From: Methylophilus medardensis
Lineage (GTDB): Bacteria > Pseudomonadota > Gammaproteobacteria > Burkholderiales > Methylophilaceae
Assembly (NCBI RefSeq): GCF_006363915.1
Contig: NZ_CP040946.1
Direction: 5' to 3' (one strand)
DNA: 64,000 nucleotides
The notes under the pieces were generated by a model, which saw only the letters and a list, made by a program, of their open reading frames with translations, made no database searches and had not been told where the DNA came from. Shown piece after piece: positions 42,319 through 52,184 of this stretch (positions within the stretch are counted from its first letter, which is position 1; each line of letters opens with the position of its first letter). The translations under genes were made by a program, and so were the position numbers.

Positions 42319-45300
42319 TATGTAAATTCCTTCAACAGCGTTTTTACCAATTCTACACGGTGATTGAGGTTGCCTAACTGCACGGTCACACGTAATTTAT
42401 CCGGCCCATTCATGCGGCAGCGTTTATCGCGTTGTAACAGGCTGATCAGTTTCATCGGATCGAGGTCTGCTTTGACATTAAACTGCAACTGGATGGCAGC
42501 GTCCGAGGCGTCGACTTTAATAATGCCCAAGGGTTTGGCAGCAATGCGTAAACGGTGACAAGCAATCAGCGCCTCGCCCGGCTCCGGCAGCAAGCCGAAA
42601 CGATCAATGAGTTCTTCTTGCATGGCATCTAGTGCATCATCATCTTCACAGTTGGCCAAGCGCTTATAAATCACCAAACGTTCGTGCACATCTGGGCAAT
42701 AGTTGCTTGGCAACAGGGCTGGCGCATGCAAATTAATTTCAGTGGTGACGCCTAAGGGGGCGTCGAGATCAGGCTCTTTACCGGCTTTGAGTTGCTTGAC
42801 GGCATGATTGAGCATATCCGAATACAAGTTAAAACCGATTTGTTGCATCTCGCCACTTTGGCTGTCACCCAACAATTCACCCGCGCCACGAATTTCAAGA
42901 TCATGCATCGCCAGGTGAAAGCCCGCGCCCAGATCTTCTAATAATTGAATCGCATCCAGCCTTTTTTGCGCTTGCGGCGTAATGTTGCGGTGCGGGTCAG
43001 TCAACAGGTAAGTGTAAGCCTGATGGTGACTGCGGCCGACACGTCCCCGCAGTTGGTGTAACTGTGCCAGGCCAAACATATCTGCCTTGTTGATGATCAT
43101 AGTATTGGCGGTGGGGACATCAATACCGGTTTCGACGATGGTGGTGCATAACAGCAGGTTAGAGCGTTGCTGGTAAAAATCGCGCATGACATATTCCAAC
43201 TCACGTTCGCGCAATTGGCCATGCGCAATCGAAATACGCGCCTCAGGCAAAATTTTGGCTAATTTTTCCATCATGACAAAAATGGTATCAACCTCATTAT
43301 GCAAAAAGTAAACCTGCCCACCACGTTTAAATTCGCGCATCACCGCCTCGCGAATAATGCCATCAGAAAAAGGAGTGTGGAATGTTTTAATTGCCAATCG
43401 TTTCTGTGGCGGGGTTGAAATTACTGAGAACTCGCGCAAGCCCTCCATCGCCATGCTCAACGTGCGCGGAATCGGTGTTGCGGTCAACGTTAGGACGTCG
43501 ACCTCGGCGCGCAAAGCTTTCATTTGCTCTTTTTGGCGCACACCAAAGCGATGCTCTTCATCCAAAATCGCCAAACCTAGATTTTTAAACTGCACGTCTT
43601 TCTGAATCAGTCGATGCGTGCCAATGACGATATCGATACTGCCATCGGCCAACCCTTTGAGTGCCTCCGCTTGCTCTTTGGCCGTGCGAAAGCGTGAAAT
43701 CTCGGCAATTTTGATCGGCCATTCGGCGAAGCGATCACAGAAGTTTTGGTAATGCTGCTCGGCGAGCAAAGTGGTGGGCACCAACACAGCTACTTGACGC
43801 CCCCCCATCACGGCGACAAATGCAGCGCGCAAGGCGACTTCTGTTTTACCAAAGCCAACATCGCCGCACACCAGCCGGTCCATCGGGCGGCCGGATTGCA
43901 TGTCTTTAATGACGTTTTCGATCGCCTCCAGCTGATCTGGGGTCTCCTCAAACGGAAACCCTTCACAAAAGGCCTCGTAGTCGTGCAAACTGAGGGTAAA
44001 AGCATGTCCGCGGCGCGAGGCGCGTTGCGCGTATAAATTGAGCAATTCTGCGGCGGTATCACGAATCTGCTTCAGCGCTTTTTTCTTGGCCTTGTCCCAT
44101 TGCCCACTGCCTAATCGATGCAATGGCGCACTCTCAGGCGGCCCGCCCGAGTAGCGCGAAATCAGGAATAACTGCGACACCGGCACATACAACTTATCCT
44201 CGCCAAAGTACTCAATCAGCAGTAACTCTGTTTCGCCCTCACCAAAGTCAATATTCACCAGCCCTTTGTAGCGCCCGACACCATGTTGCTCGTGCACCAC
44301 CGGATCGTCCAAGCGTAGCTCAGACAAATCTTTCAGCATGCCTTCGGTGTTGCGGGCTTTTTCCTGATTACGACGCCGCTGTTGGCGCACAGTGCTGGCG
44401 TAGAGCTCTGCTTCTGTAATCACTGCCAGTGTGCTGTCAACCAGCCCCTGATGCAATGGAGAGACACCCAACGCCACTGGAAGCGTGGATTTTTCGAATC
44501 CGGCCCAATCCTCAGTCAGTGCGAAGGTCAGCCCGTGTTCGGTGAACAGTTGCGCTATCGTCTCGCGCCGCCCCAGGCTCTCGGCTGCGATCAGAACGCG
44601 GCCAGGAAAAGTTTGAATAAAAGATTGCAGCTTGTGTAGCGGTTGCTCTGCGCGCCGATCGACATCCACGGGCGGGATTAATGTTTTCACGTCGAGCTGT
44701 TGATACACCAAGGCAAATGCGTGCGTTTGTTTGAAGAACTCGTCAGCTTTTTGCAACAAGGTTTCTGGACGCAAAATGGGTTTTTCCGCGTCGTAAGCCA
44801 TTAATCTGTAACGGCTGCTGGCATCCGTCCAAAAGGTCTGCGCTGCTTTGTCGAGATCGCCGTGCAGACAAAGCACCGTTTGCGCTGGCAAATAATCGAA
44901 TAAGGTCGCGGTCTGCTCAAAAAATAAGGGTAAATACCACTCCACGCCGCCGCTTGGGGTGCCTTTACTCACATCTTTGTAAATTTTTGCCCGTTGCGGA
45001 TCGCCTTCAAAATACTCTCTGAATTGACTGCGAAAACGCGTAATCGCCGCCTCATCCATTGGAAACTCGCGCGCGGGCAGCATGCGAATTTCAGGGACGG
45101 GGTATACGCTACGCTGGGTATCAATATCAAAAGTGCGTATGGTTTCAATTTCGTCATCAAACAAATCAATGCGATAAGGAAACGCACTGCCCATAGGATA
45201 TAAATCCACCAACCCGCCACGCACACTGAATTCGCCGGGCGCCATCACCTGACTCACATGATGGTAGCCAGCTTGCGCACATTGATGACGCAAGGCATCC

Positions 45301-45710
45301 ACATCGAGCTTCTGGCCTTTTTTCAACATAAAGCTGTGGGCAGCCAGATAAGCCACCGGCGGCAACCGCAGTAGCGCTGTCGCCATCGGTACGATCACGA
45401 TATTGCCTTGATTTTGGCTCAGCTGATATAAGGTGGCCAAGCGCTCTGAGGTTAAATCCGGGTGGGGTGAAAACACGTCATACGGCAGTGTCTCCCAGTC
45501 CGGCAGCAAATGCACCTCGAGGTCTTTCGCAAAATAAGGAATCTCATCCATTAGGCGCTGTGCTTCAAACGCGCTGGCAGTGAGGACCACCAAGGGCGTT
45601 TGTGTGGCTTTTAAATCACAGGCTAACGCAGCCAATGCTTTACTATCCAGGCCCTGACTTTGAAATGAAAACCGCTGTGGGTGCCCGATCACGGGAAGTG
45701 AAACTGCCAT
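42318..45710 (-). CDS. mfd: Transcription-repair coupling factor Mfd
   Basis: This 1130-residue ATPase removes stalled RNA polymerase from DNA lesions and recruits UvrA. The order is as expected. An N-terminal UvrB-homology region comes first (LPDWETLPYDVFSPHPDLTSERL). The RNA-polymerase-interacting domain follows (DDPVVHEQHGVGRYKGL, about 470-540). The RecG-like translocase domains carry Walker A DVGFGKTEVALRAA near residue 612 and ILDEEHRFGVRQKE, with LLLCTTIVETGIDVP and HQLRGRVGRS. A C-terminal D7 domain ends the protein. Length is normal. It is divergent from rpiA across a 154-bp promoter region. Confidence 0.97.
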   Translation of the reverse strand: MAVSLPVIGHPQRFSFQSQGLDSKALAALACDLKATQTPLVVLTASAFEAQRLMDEIPYFAKDLEVHLLPDWETLPYDVFSPHPDLTSERLATLYQLSQNQGNIVIVPMATALLRLPPVAYLAAHSFMLKKGQKLDVDALRHQCAQAGYHHVSQVMAPGEFSVRGGLVDLYPMGSAFPYRIDLFDDEIETIRTFDIDTQRSVYPVPEIRMLPAREFPMDEAAITRFRSQFREYFEGDPQRAKIYKDVSKGTPSGGVEWYLPLFFEQTATLFDYLPAQTVLCLHGDLDKAAQTFWTDASSRYRLMAYDAEKPILRPETLLQKADEFFKQTHAFALVYQQLDVKTLIPPVDVDRRAEQPLHKLQSFIQTFPGRVLIAAESLGRRETIAQLFTEHGLTFALTEDWAGFEKSTLPVALGVSPLHQGLVDSTLAVITEAELYASTVRQQRRRNQEKARNTEGMLKDLSELRLDDPVVHEQHGVGRYKGLVNIDFGEGETELLLIEYFGEDKLYVPVSQLFLISRYSGGPPESAPLHRLGSGQWDKAKKKALKQIRDTAAELLNLYAQRASRRGHAFTLSLHDYEAFCEGFPFEETPDQLEAIENVIKDMQSGRPMDRLVCGDVGFGKTEVALRAAFVAVMGGRQVAVLVPTTLLAEQHYQNFCDRFAEWPIKIAEISRFRTAKEQAEALKGLADGSIDIVIGTHRLIQKDVQFKNLGLAILDEEHRFGVRQKEQMKALRAEVDVLTLTATPIPRTLSMAMEGLREFSVISTPPQKRLAIKTFHTPFSDGIIREAVMREFKRGGQVYFLHNEVDTIFVMMEKLAKILPEARISIAHGQLRERELEYVMRDFYQQRSNLLLCTTIVETGIDVPTANTMIINKADMFGLAQLHQLRGRVGRSHHQAYTYLLTDPHRNITPQAQKRLDAIQLLEDLGAGFHLAMHDLEIRGAGELLGDSQSGEMQQIGFNLYSDMLNHAVKQLKAGKEPDLDAPLGVTTEINLHAPALLPSNYCPDVHERLVIYKRLANCEDDDALDAMQEELIDRFGLLPEPGEALIACHRLRIAAKPLGIIKVDASDAAIQLQFNVKADLDPMKLISLLQRDKRCRMNGPDKLRVTVQLGNLNHRVELVKTLLKEFT

Positions 45711-45751
45711 AAAAAATTAAGATCTTATTGCTGAGGTTAGGTGAGTATTTC

Positions 45752-45779
45752 TTGGCGAATCTGCCGAGTTTGCTATTAT
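45752..45779 (+). promoter_or_regulatory. Likely sigma-70 promoter of rpiA
   Basis: TTGGCG (45752-45757) and TATTAT (45774-45779) are separated by 16 nt, and a TG two bases before the -10 makes it an extended type. It lies about 85 nt before the rpiA start, pointing away from mfd. Confidence 0.5.
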
Positions 45780-45864
45780 AACTGCAAGCGTCCATTGACA
45801 GTGATGCAAACACGCGAGATGCGAGAGCGATTAAGGTGCAACAGAGCAGCACGGAGAACACATT

Positions 45865-46539
45865 ATGAACGATAAACAAGCCGTCGCGCTGGAAGCCGCC
45901 AGCTACGTCAAACACGACATGATCGTCGGACTGGGCACAGGGTCTACTGCCAATTATTTTATTGAGGCGCTGGCAGCACGCCAGCAACAATCACAATTGC
46001 GCGTAGCCACCGTTGCCAGCTCCAACATCAGCATGATCAAGGCACAAAGTGTGGGCTTGACGGTGTTGAGCCTATCACAACTCAGCCAGATCGATTTGTA
46101 TGTCGACGGCGCAGATGAAATTACGCCAGACAATGCCCTGCTGAAAGGCCGTGGCTATGATCTAGTGATGGAAAAATTATTGGCCAAAGCCGCCAAACAA
46201 TTCATTGTCGTTGCTGATCGCAGCAAATTGGTCGAGCGCATTGGAAGTCAATACCCTATCCCGATTGAAGTGATGCCATTTGCCTGGCAAGCCGCAAAAC
46301 GCAGTATCGAGGCCGTGGGTGGCGTGGGCGAGTTGCGCCAAAATGCGGCAAAAGATGGCCTGTGTGTCACCAGCCATGGTAGCTTGGTGCTAGATATGCG
46401 CTTTGATGCCAACCTGGATGCAGATCAATTGAATGCCCTACTCAATAATATTCCCGGCGTGGTTGAGCACGGCATCTTTGCCAAACTGGCCACCACCATT
46501 CTGATCGCAGATCAAGGCAAGATTGAGTCGCGCATTTAG
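45865..46539 (+). CDS. rpiA: Ribose-5-phosphate isomerase A
   Basis: This 224-residue enzyme interconverts ribose 5-phosphate and ribulose 5-phosphate in the pentose phosphate and ribulose monophosphate pathways. Family motifs are IVGLGTGSTANYFIEAL, DLYVDGADEITPDNALLKGRG with the catalytic acidic residues, and the lysine in LLKGRG. CGGAGAAC precedes the ATG. The ribulose monophosphate cycle of methylotrophs needs this step to regenerate its acceptor, so it fits the inferred host. The MltF-like gene follows 17 nt later. Confidence 0.96.
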   Translation: MNDKQAVALEAASYVKHDMIVGLGTGSTANYFIEALAARQQQSQLRVATVASSNISMIKAQSVGLTVLSLSQLSQIDLYVDGADEITPDNALLKGRGYDLVMEKLLAKAAKQFIVVADRSKLVERIGSQYPIPIEVMPFAWQAAKRSIEAVGGVGELRQNAAKDGLCVTSHGSLVLDMRFDANLDADQLNALLNNIPGVVEHGIFAKLATTILIADQGKIESRI

Positions 46540-46556
46540 CGTGAAACAGAAACCGT

Positions 46557-48026
46557 ATGTGGCAGGATTCTGGCAAGTTAACACCATCAGCATGGCTAAA
46601 AGTCATGCTGGTGACTTTGTGCACTACACTGCTGGCCTGCAGTGATTCCAACAACGCCAAACACCTGACACCAAACAAAGCCAAGCCTGACCCCTACACC
46701 ATCCGCTTTGTCACCATTAACAGCCCCAGTACTTATTTTATTGACAGCCAGAATAACTACGCCGGGCTTGAATATGATTTAGCCAAACGATTTGTCGCAT
46801 TTTTAGGCGAGCCCTATAAACTCGAATTTATCGTGGTCGACAATTTCGCTAAGGTGTTCCCGACCTTGCTAAAAGGAGATGCCGACATTGCCGCCGCAGA
46901 TATCAGCATCACCGCTGCCCGCAAACGCCAAGTATTATTTGGGCCGGCCTTTAACCAAGTGCAATCCATGGTGGTTTATAACCGCGATAAAAATAGCGAA
47001 CCCAATCAAGCCGATGCCCTGCTGCAAAAACGCATTGTGTTGCCCAAAAGTACTAGTTTTGTCGAACGCATGCGTGAATTACAGTCGAAGGTGCCGGCGC
47101 TGACCTGGAAAGAAACCGAGAAACTCAGCTCAGAGCAACTCATTGAAGCCGTGGCCCGCAATGAAATCGACTTCACGGTAGCCGACAATCATCTCGTCGC
47201 CATCATGCAATATAACTACCCGCAACTGGATGCGGGCATGATGCTGGGCCCCGCGGATAAGATTGGCTGGGCACTCAACAAGCTGCATGGTGAAGCACGG
47301 TTAAAACAAGTGCAGGCGTTTTTCAAACAGATTGAAAAAGATGGCACTTTACGTAACTTGCTAGACCGTTATCACGGCCATACCAAACGCCTAAAACCAG
47401 TGGATGTAACTACTTTTTTAAGCAAATCCCAAACATTGCTGCCCAAATATGTCCGCTTATTTAAAAGCGCACAAGAAATCACTGATATCGATTGGCGTTT
47501 GCTGGCTGCGCTTAGTTACCAAGAATCACATTGGGATAACTACAGCACTTCACCGACCAACGTCCGCGGGCTGATGATGCTTACCGAGCAGACCTCTAAC
47601 ATGATGAATGTGACAGACCGGCTAGACCCCAAACAAAGTGTCATGGCAGGCGCCAAATTTTTGTTGTGGATGAAAGACCGCATCCCGGCGCGCATCCCAG
47701 AGCCAGACAGAACCTTTATGACGCTAGCAGCCTACAACAACGGCGTCGGCCACCTTGAAGACGCGCGCATCATCGCGCAAAAACTGGGGCTCAACCCCGA
47801 TAGCTGGGCCGATGTCAAACGCGGCTACCAGCTACTCAACGACCCGGCTTATTACGTCAACACTAAACATGGCTACTGCAGCTGTGGCGCCCCAGTGATT
47901 TACACCGAACTCGTCCGCAGCTATTACCAGATTATGCAAAAATACTTTCCGGCTTATGACCCGGGCGTAGACCCTTACAAGATCGCAGAAATGCAAATGC
48001 CTTGGCTGCTCGCCAAGGCATCTTAA
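46557..48026 (+). CDS. mltF: MltF-like membrane-bound lytic murein transglycosylase
   Basis: This 489-residue lipoprotein has a lipobox (LLACSD, modified Cys at about 28). A periplasmic amino-acid-binding-like domain occupies about 45-285 (YTIRFVTINSPSTYFIDSQNNYAGLEYDLAKRF). A C-terminal SLT transglycosylase domain follows at about 310-450, with the catalytic glutamate near 323 in SYQESHWDN and the downstream AAYNNGVGHLEDAR. MltF cleaves peptidoglycan glycan strands from the outer membrane, and its binding-protein domain is thought to regulate activity. A possibly co-transcribed rpiA precedes it by 17 nt. Length and order are normal. Confidence 0.92.
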   Translation: MWQDSGKLTPSAWLKVMLVTLCTTLLACSDSNNAKHLTPNKAKPDPYTIRFVTINSPSTYFIDSQNNYAGLEYDLAKRFVAFLGEPYKLEFIVVDNFAKVFPTLLKGDADIAAADISITAARKRQVLFGPAFNQVQSMVVYNRDKNSEPNQADALLQKRIVLPKSTSFVERMRELQSKVPALTWKETEKLSSEQLIEAVARNEIDFTVADNHLVAIMQYNYPQLDAGMMLGPADKIGWALNKLHGEARLKQVQAFFKQIEKDGTLRNLLDRYHGHTKRLKPVDVTTFLSKSQTLLPKYVRLFKSAQEITDIDWRLLAALSYQESHWDNYSTSPTNVRGLMMLTEQTSNMMNVTDRLDPKQSVMAGAKFLLWMKDRIPARIPEPDRTFMTLAAYNNGVGHLEDARIIAQKLGLNPDSWADVKRGYQLLNDPAYYVNTKHGYCSCGAPVIYTELVRSYYQIMQKYFPAYDPGVDPYKIAEMQMPWLLAKAS

Positions 48027-48060
48027 TAGACAGCCTTTAGAAGCCGCGTTTGCAATCGGC

Positions 48061-48582
48061 TTATCTCACCCCGTTCAAAGCCTTGCCGTAGCTATCTTTT
48101 GTCACAGGACAGTTGACCACAATATCTGTCACCTTCAGTGAAACCTCTCCTTGCTCCTCTGCTGACAACAATTCACTTTCAGACTTCAGCACGCGCATCC
48201 GATCAGCCTTGATCCAATTCACTAACACCAGCCGCCACAAGGGACTGTAATTTTTATCCGCATTATCGCCGCCAATAGGTAAAGGTGCTGACTGAAAAAT
48301 ACTGATCTGCTCAGCGCCGGGAAACTTATACACTCGCTCTAAAATAGAGCGCCCCCCATGCTCAGAAATGGCATCGCGTAAACGTGGCACATAATTGATC
48401 CCGGCTGCCTTTGCCATGGTTAAATCTGAAATATCTGTCGTCACATACGCGACTTTTTTGCCATCTACCCACGCATGATTCAAAGGTAACACCGTCTCAG
48501 TGCGCCCCAAATCCACCGGCCTAGTAGCACAAGACGCCAACATACCAACCATCATCAAAACAGCCAATCTAGCAAAATTCAT
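48061..48582 (-). CDS. Uncharacterised lipoprotein
   Basis: I recognise no family for this 173-residue protein. It has a lipoprotein signal with the lipobox MLASCATR (Cys at about 18). The mature part includes VAYVTTDISDLTMAKAAGINYVPRLRDAI, GGRSILERVYKFPGAEQISIFQSAPLP and LWRLVLVNWIKA. The protein is probably anchored in the inner face of the outer membrane. It converges on the MltF-like gene, whose stop is 34 nt away, and is otherwise isolated. Confidence 0.75.
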   Translation of the reverse strand: MNFARLAVLMMVGMLASCATRPVDLGRTETVLPLNHAWVDGKKVAYVTTDISDLTMAKAAGINYVPRLRDAISEHGGRSILERVYKFPGAEQISIFQSAPLPIGGDNADKNYSPLWRLVLVNWIKADRMRVLKSESELLSAEEQGEVSLKVTDIVVNCPVTKDSYGKALNGVR

Positions 48583-48913
48583 TTTTCAACCACCCCCTGA
48601 TTGTTCATCTCAAAAAACCAACATGACACACTTGATATCGTCCTATGATAAGGAAGATAAACAAAAAAATCCTTCGGATAAGGCACGTATTTATATGACC
48701 TTTCACCACTTTCTTTTCTGAGCGGCTTTTCTAAGAAAGCAGCGCTTTCATCAGCGGGAGAGGCAAGTGGGTGAACGCGTATGTAGATTGAGGCATGCCC
48801 ATGCGCGACATGATCGCTGCCATGCCCTTAAACAGTCGTAGATTAGAAATGAAAATGCCCTAACGATTAGATAGGGCATTGGCTACTGACGAGCGCTTTA
48901 TTTGCGCTTTAAC
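48583..48913. other. 331-bp intergenic region between lipoprotein gene and serS
   Basis: I see no gene here. It presumably holds the promoter of the lipoprotein gene (transcribed leftwards) and, at its right end, a serS terminator-like hairpin at 48854-48880. Confidence 0.6.
48854..48880 (-). terminator. Probable serS terminator
   Basis: A 9-bp perfect stem (48854-48862 with 48872-48880) and a 9-nt loop lie 34 nt after the serS stop. On the minus strand it is followed by a short interrupted T-rich run. It is weaker than the other terminators in the window. Confidence 0.6.
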
Positions 48914-50188
48914 TCAGAGGCTGAGCACGGTTTTACCGCCCATGTAAGGTTGCAGGGCTTTTGGAATCGTGACAGATCCATCGGCTTGTTGATTGTTTTC
49001 CAGCACCGCCACCAGCGTACGCCCCACAGCCAAACCAGACCCGTTCAGGGTATGCAACAATTCTGGTTTGCCGTTGGCATTACGGAAACGGGCTTGCAGG
49101 CGCCGCGCCTGAAACGCTTCGCAGTTAGAGACCGATGAAATCTCGCGGTATGTATTTTGTGCTGGCAACCAGACTTCGAGGTCGTAGGTTTTAGTGGCGC
49201 CAAAGCCCATGTCCCCAGTGCACAGTGAGACGACCCGATAAGGGAGTTCCAATGCTTGAAGAATCGCCTCAGCATGCCCGACCATCTCTTCTAACACTTG
49301 GTAGCTCGTGTCTGGATGCACAATCTGCACCATTTCGACCTTATCGAACTGGTGCTGGCGGATCATGCCTTTGGTATCGCGACCATAAGAGCCAGCCTCT
49401 GAGCGAAAGCATGGCGTGTGTGCGGTGAGTTTAATCGGCAGGCGATCTAGCGGCACAATTTCATCACGTACGGTGTTGGTCAACGTCACCTCTGAAGTGG
49501 GAATCAGGTAAAGCGTGCTGTCGTTGTGAGGCACTGCGAACAAGTCTTCTTCGAACTTAGGGAGCTGACCGGTGCCCACCAGGGTCTCGCGGTTGACCAG
49601 ATACGGCGTGTAGCATTCCGTGTAACCGTGTTTTTCGGTTTGCGTATCGAGCATGAATTGCGCAATCGCACGATGCAGCTTGGCGATCTGTCCTTGCATA
49701 AAGGTAAAACGTGCGCCAGAAAGCTTGGCACCGGTATCAAAATCTAATCCCAGTGGCGCCCCAACATCGGCGTGGTCTTTCACCGCAAAGTCAAACTGAC
49801 GCGGCGTGCCCCAGCGACGCACCTCGACGTTTTGTGACTCATCCTGGCCGACGGGTACACTCTCGTGCGGGAGGTTGGGCACGTTTTGCATCAATGCCAG
49901 CATGTTGGCTTGAATATCATTGAGCTGTGCTTCAGCAGCTTTTAATTCGTCGCCCAAACCTGCGACTTCGGCCAAAATAGCACTGGCATCTTCCCCTTTG
50001 GATTTCGCGATCCCGATTTGCTTAGAGGCGGCGTTGCGCTTAGCTTGTAAATTTTCTGTATTGGTTTGTATCGTTTTGCGTTGCGCTTCCAGGGCTTTAA
50101 ACACCTCCACAGGAAAAACAAACTTGCGGGCCGCTAGCCTCGTCACAACGGTGTCTAGCTCATTTCTAAGTTGTTGTATCTCTAACAT
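48914..50188 (-). CDS. serS: Seryl-tRNA synthetase
   Basis: This 424-residue class II synthetase charges tRNA-Ser and tRNA-Sec with serine. An N-terminal antiparallel coiled coil (about 25-105) contacts the tRNA. The catalytic core follows, with FMQGQIAKLHRAIAQFMLD, the motif-2 region FRSEAGSYGRDTKGMIRQHQF and a motif-3-like LNGSGLAVGRTLVAVLEN. Length is normal. It is the first of several minus-strand genes running back to ftsK but has its own weak terminator. Confidence 0.97.
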   Translation of the reverse strand: MLEIQQLRNELDTVVTRLAARKFVFPVEVFKALEAQRKTIQTNTENLQAKRNAASKQIGIAKSKGEDASAILAEVAGLGDELKAAEAQLNDIQANMLALMQNVPNLPHESVPVGQDESQNVEVRRWGTPRQFDFAVKDHADVGAPLGLDFDTGAKLSGARFTFMQGQIAKLHRAIAQFMLDTQTEKHGYTECYTPYLVNRETLVGTGQLPKFEEDLFAVPHNDSTLYLIPTSEVTLTNTVRDEIVPLDRLPIKLTAHTPCFRSEAGSYGRDTKGMIRQHQFDKVEMVQIVHPDTSYQVLEEMVGHAEAILQALELPYRVVSLCTGDMGFGATKTYDLEVWLPAQNTYREISSVSNCEAFQARRLQARFRNANGKPELLHTLNGSGLAVGRTLVAVLENNQQADGSVTIPKALQPYMGGKTVLSL

Positions 50189-50227
50189 AGGTACTTTCTA
50201 TTTCAATCGGTATTGATCAGCCAAAAA

Positions 50228-51538
50228 TTACTTTTTCGCTTTTTTATCCAGTGCTTTCAGGTGTTGCAGCTTTTCACTTATTTTACCTTCCAAACCGCGC
50301 GGCGTGGGCTGGTAAAAAGCTTGCGGTTCTAAATCATCAGGAAAATATTGTTCGCCAGCTGCATAAGCGTCAGGCTCATCGTGCGCATAACGATATTCTT
50401 TGCCGTAGTCGAGCGCTTTCATCAGCTTAGTTGGCGCGTTTCTGAGGTGCAGGGGCACCAGGCGGGATTTGTCTTGTGCCACGAAGGCCTTGGCTTGATT
50501 ATAAGCCATGTAACCCGCGTTACTTTTGGCGGCGACAGCAAGGTAAATCACCGCCTGCGCCAATGCCAACTCGCCCTCGGGGCTGCCCAGGCGCTCAAAA
50601 GTCAGGGCAGCATCGTTGGCAATTTGCATGGCGCGCGGGTCGGCGAGGCCGATATCTTCCCAGGCCATCCGAATGATACGTCGGGCAAGATATAATGGCT
50701 CAGCACCGCCATCGAGCATACGCATCAGCCAATACAGGGCCGCGTCTGGGTTTGAGCCGCGCACCGACTTATGTAACGCAGAAATCTGGTCATAAAAAGC
50801 CTCGCCGCCTTTATCAAATCGACGCAATTTGCTGGCCATGGTGGACTGCAAAAAGGCTTCATCGATCTGTTGCAGCCCTGCGGAAACCGCACCATACAAT
50901 AAGCCCTCGGCAAAATTGAGCAGGCGTCTAGCGTCACCATCGGCATACGCCAATACTTGCTCAATCACCGCTTCGTCAAAGCTGACTGCTGGCGCGACTT
51001 TGAGTCGCGCGCGCTCAAGCAGTTGTGCAAGTTCGGCTTCGGTCAGCGCGTTGAGCACGAACACCTGGGCGCGACTCAATAAGGCACTGTTCACCTCAAA
51101 AGAAGGGTTTTCGGTGGTGGCACCGATAAATGTAATCAGCCCACTTTCAACATAAGGCAAAAAGGCGTCTTGCTGACCTTTGTTGAACCGGTGCACCTCA
51201 TCCACAAACAAAATGGTATTACGGCCGGTTTGCTGCAAGGTGTGCTCGGCACGTTCGACTGCCTCACGGATGTCTTTGATGCCGGACAATACTGCGGATA
51301 ACGGCACAAACTCGGCCTCCGCCGTGAGTGCGATTAAACGCGCCAACGTGGTTTTGCCTACCCCTGGCGGCCCCCATAGAATCATCGATGGCAACTTGCC
51401 GGACTCAAAAGCACGGCGCAAAGGTTTGCCCTCGCCTAGCAAATGGGTTTGGCCCACCACTTCATTCAGGGTTTTGGGGCGTAATTGTTCCGCAAGCGGC
51501 ACAGAAGAAGGGGTTTGTGGTTCGAACAAAGAGGACAT
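50228..51538 (-). CDS. rarA: Replication-associated recombination protein RarA/MgsA
   Basis: This 436-residue AAA+ ATPase belongs to the clamp-loader-like RarA family, which acts at stalled replication forks. Walker A is GPPGVGKTTLAR near residue 53. Walker B is ILFVDEVHRFNKGQQDAFL and sensor 1 is FIGATTENPSFEVNSALLSRAQVF. The helical C-terminal tetramerisation region ends in basic residues. The ATG at 51538 is preferred over a GTG 13 codons upstream because the protein then begins close to family N termini and does not overlap lolA. It follows lolA by 22 nt, the usual ftsK-lolA-rarA order. Confidence 0.95.
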   Translation of the reverse strand: MSSLFEPQTPSSVPLAEQLRPKTLNEVVGQTHLLGEGKPLRRAFESGKLPSMILWGPPGVGKTTLARLIALTAEAEFVPLSAVLSGIKDIREAVERAEHTLQQTGRNTILFVDEVHRFNKGQQDAFLPYVESGLITFIGATTENPSFEVNSALLSRAQVFVLNALTEAELAQLLERARLKVAPAVSFDEAVIEQVLAYADGDARRLLNFAEGLLYGAVSAGLQQIDEAFLQSTMASKLRRFDKGGEAFYDQISALHKSVRGSNPDAALYWLMRMLDGGAEPLYLARRIIRMAWEDIGLADPRAMQIANDAALTFERLGSPEGELALAQAVIYLAVAAKSNAGYMAYNQAKAFVAQDKSRLVPLHLRNAPTKLMKALDYGKEYRYAHDEPDAYAAGEQYFPDDLEPQAFYQPTPRGLEGKISEKLQHLKALDKKAKK

Positions 51539-51560
51539 GGCTGTCAGCGATGGGCGACGG

Positions 51561-52184
51561 TTATTCGCCGACCACATCTACCCCTTTAGGCACCGTGAAC
51601 AGGAACTGGTTGGCGTTGAGCGTTGGATTCACTTCGACACTGCTAAATTCGATATGCGTGCTCTGTCCAAATGCGTCTACTAAACGCATCTCGGCGAGTT
51701 TACTGTGGTCAAACGAGATAATGACCACCTGAAATCCACTGTCTTTTTGCTTTGGTTTGGCTTGCACACGTTGCATGCCCTCAAAGTCTAGCAACCGAGA
51801 GAGCCTGAACGTTTCCTCGACATTGGGCCCGCCTGCCAATAAAGCAGCCGGACTGGTGCCCAAGACTTTATCTACCGTGCGCACAGTCACTTGCTGCAAA
51901 TCCACATCGAACAAAAACACTTGGCGGCCATCACTGATGATCTGCTGCTCATAAGGTTTTTGGTAATCCCAGCGAAACTTGTTTGGCCGTTGCAATAGCA
52001 TGACCCCGTTCACCTCTTGGACTTTGCGCCCTTTTTGGTCGAACACCGTTTGCTTAAAGTTAGCACGCATGGCATGCGTGCTCTGATAAAACTGCTTCAA
52101 ATCGTCAACGCCATCGGCGAATGCGGCACTGAGCATGCACCAGCTGGCGCAGGCAATCAGTATATGGGTCCAACGGTTAGTCAT
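51561..52184 (-). CDS. lolA: Outer-membrane lipoprotein carrier protein LolA
   Basis: This 207-residue periplasmic chaperone shuttles lipoproteins from LolCDE to the outer membrane. It has a signal peptide (about 1-23), then the LolA fold beginning DLKQFYQSTHAMRANFKQTVFD. The region VMLLQRPNKFRWDYQKPYEQQIISDG matches the family core, with conserved RPxKFRW. It lies between ftsK (8-bp overlap) and rarA (22 bp), a conserved proteobacterial order. It is soluble after processing. Confidence 0.95.
   Translation of the reverse strand: MTNRWTHILIACASWCMLSAAFADGVDDLKQFYQSTHAMRANFKQTVFDQKGRKVQEVNGVMLLQRPNKFRWDYQKPYEQQIISDGRQVFLFDVDLQQVTVRTVDKVLGTSPAALLAGGPNVEETFRLSRLLDFEGMQRVQAKPKQKDSGFQVVIISFDHSKLAEMRLVDAFGQSTHIEFSSVEVNPTLNANQFLFTVPKGVDVVGE

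Noticed and set aside
43357..44639. Plus-strand open frames opposite mfd
   Set aside because: Compositionally they mirror mfd codons, and mfd is intact throughout.
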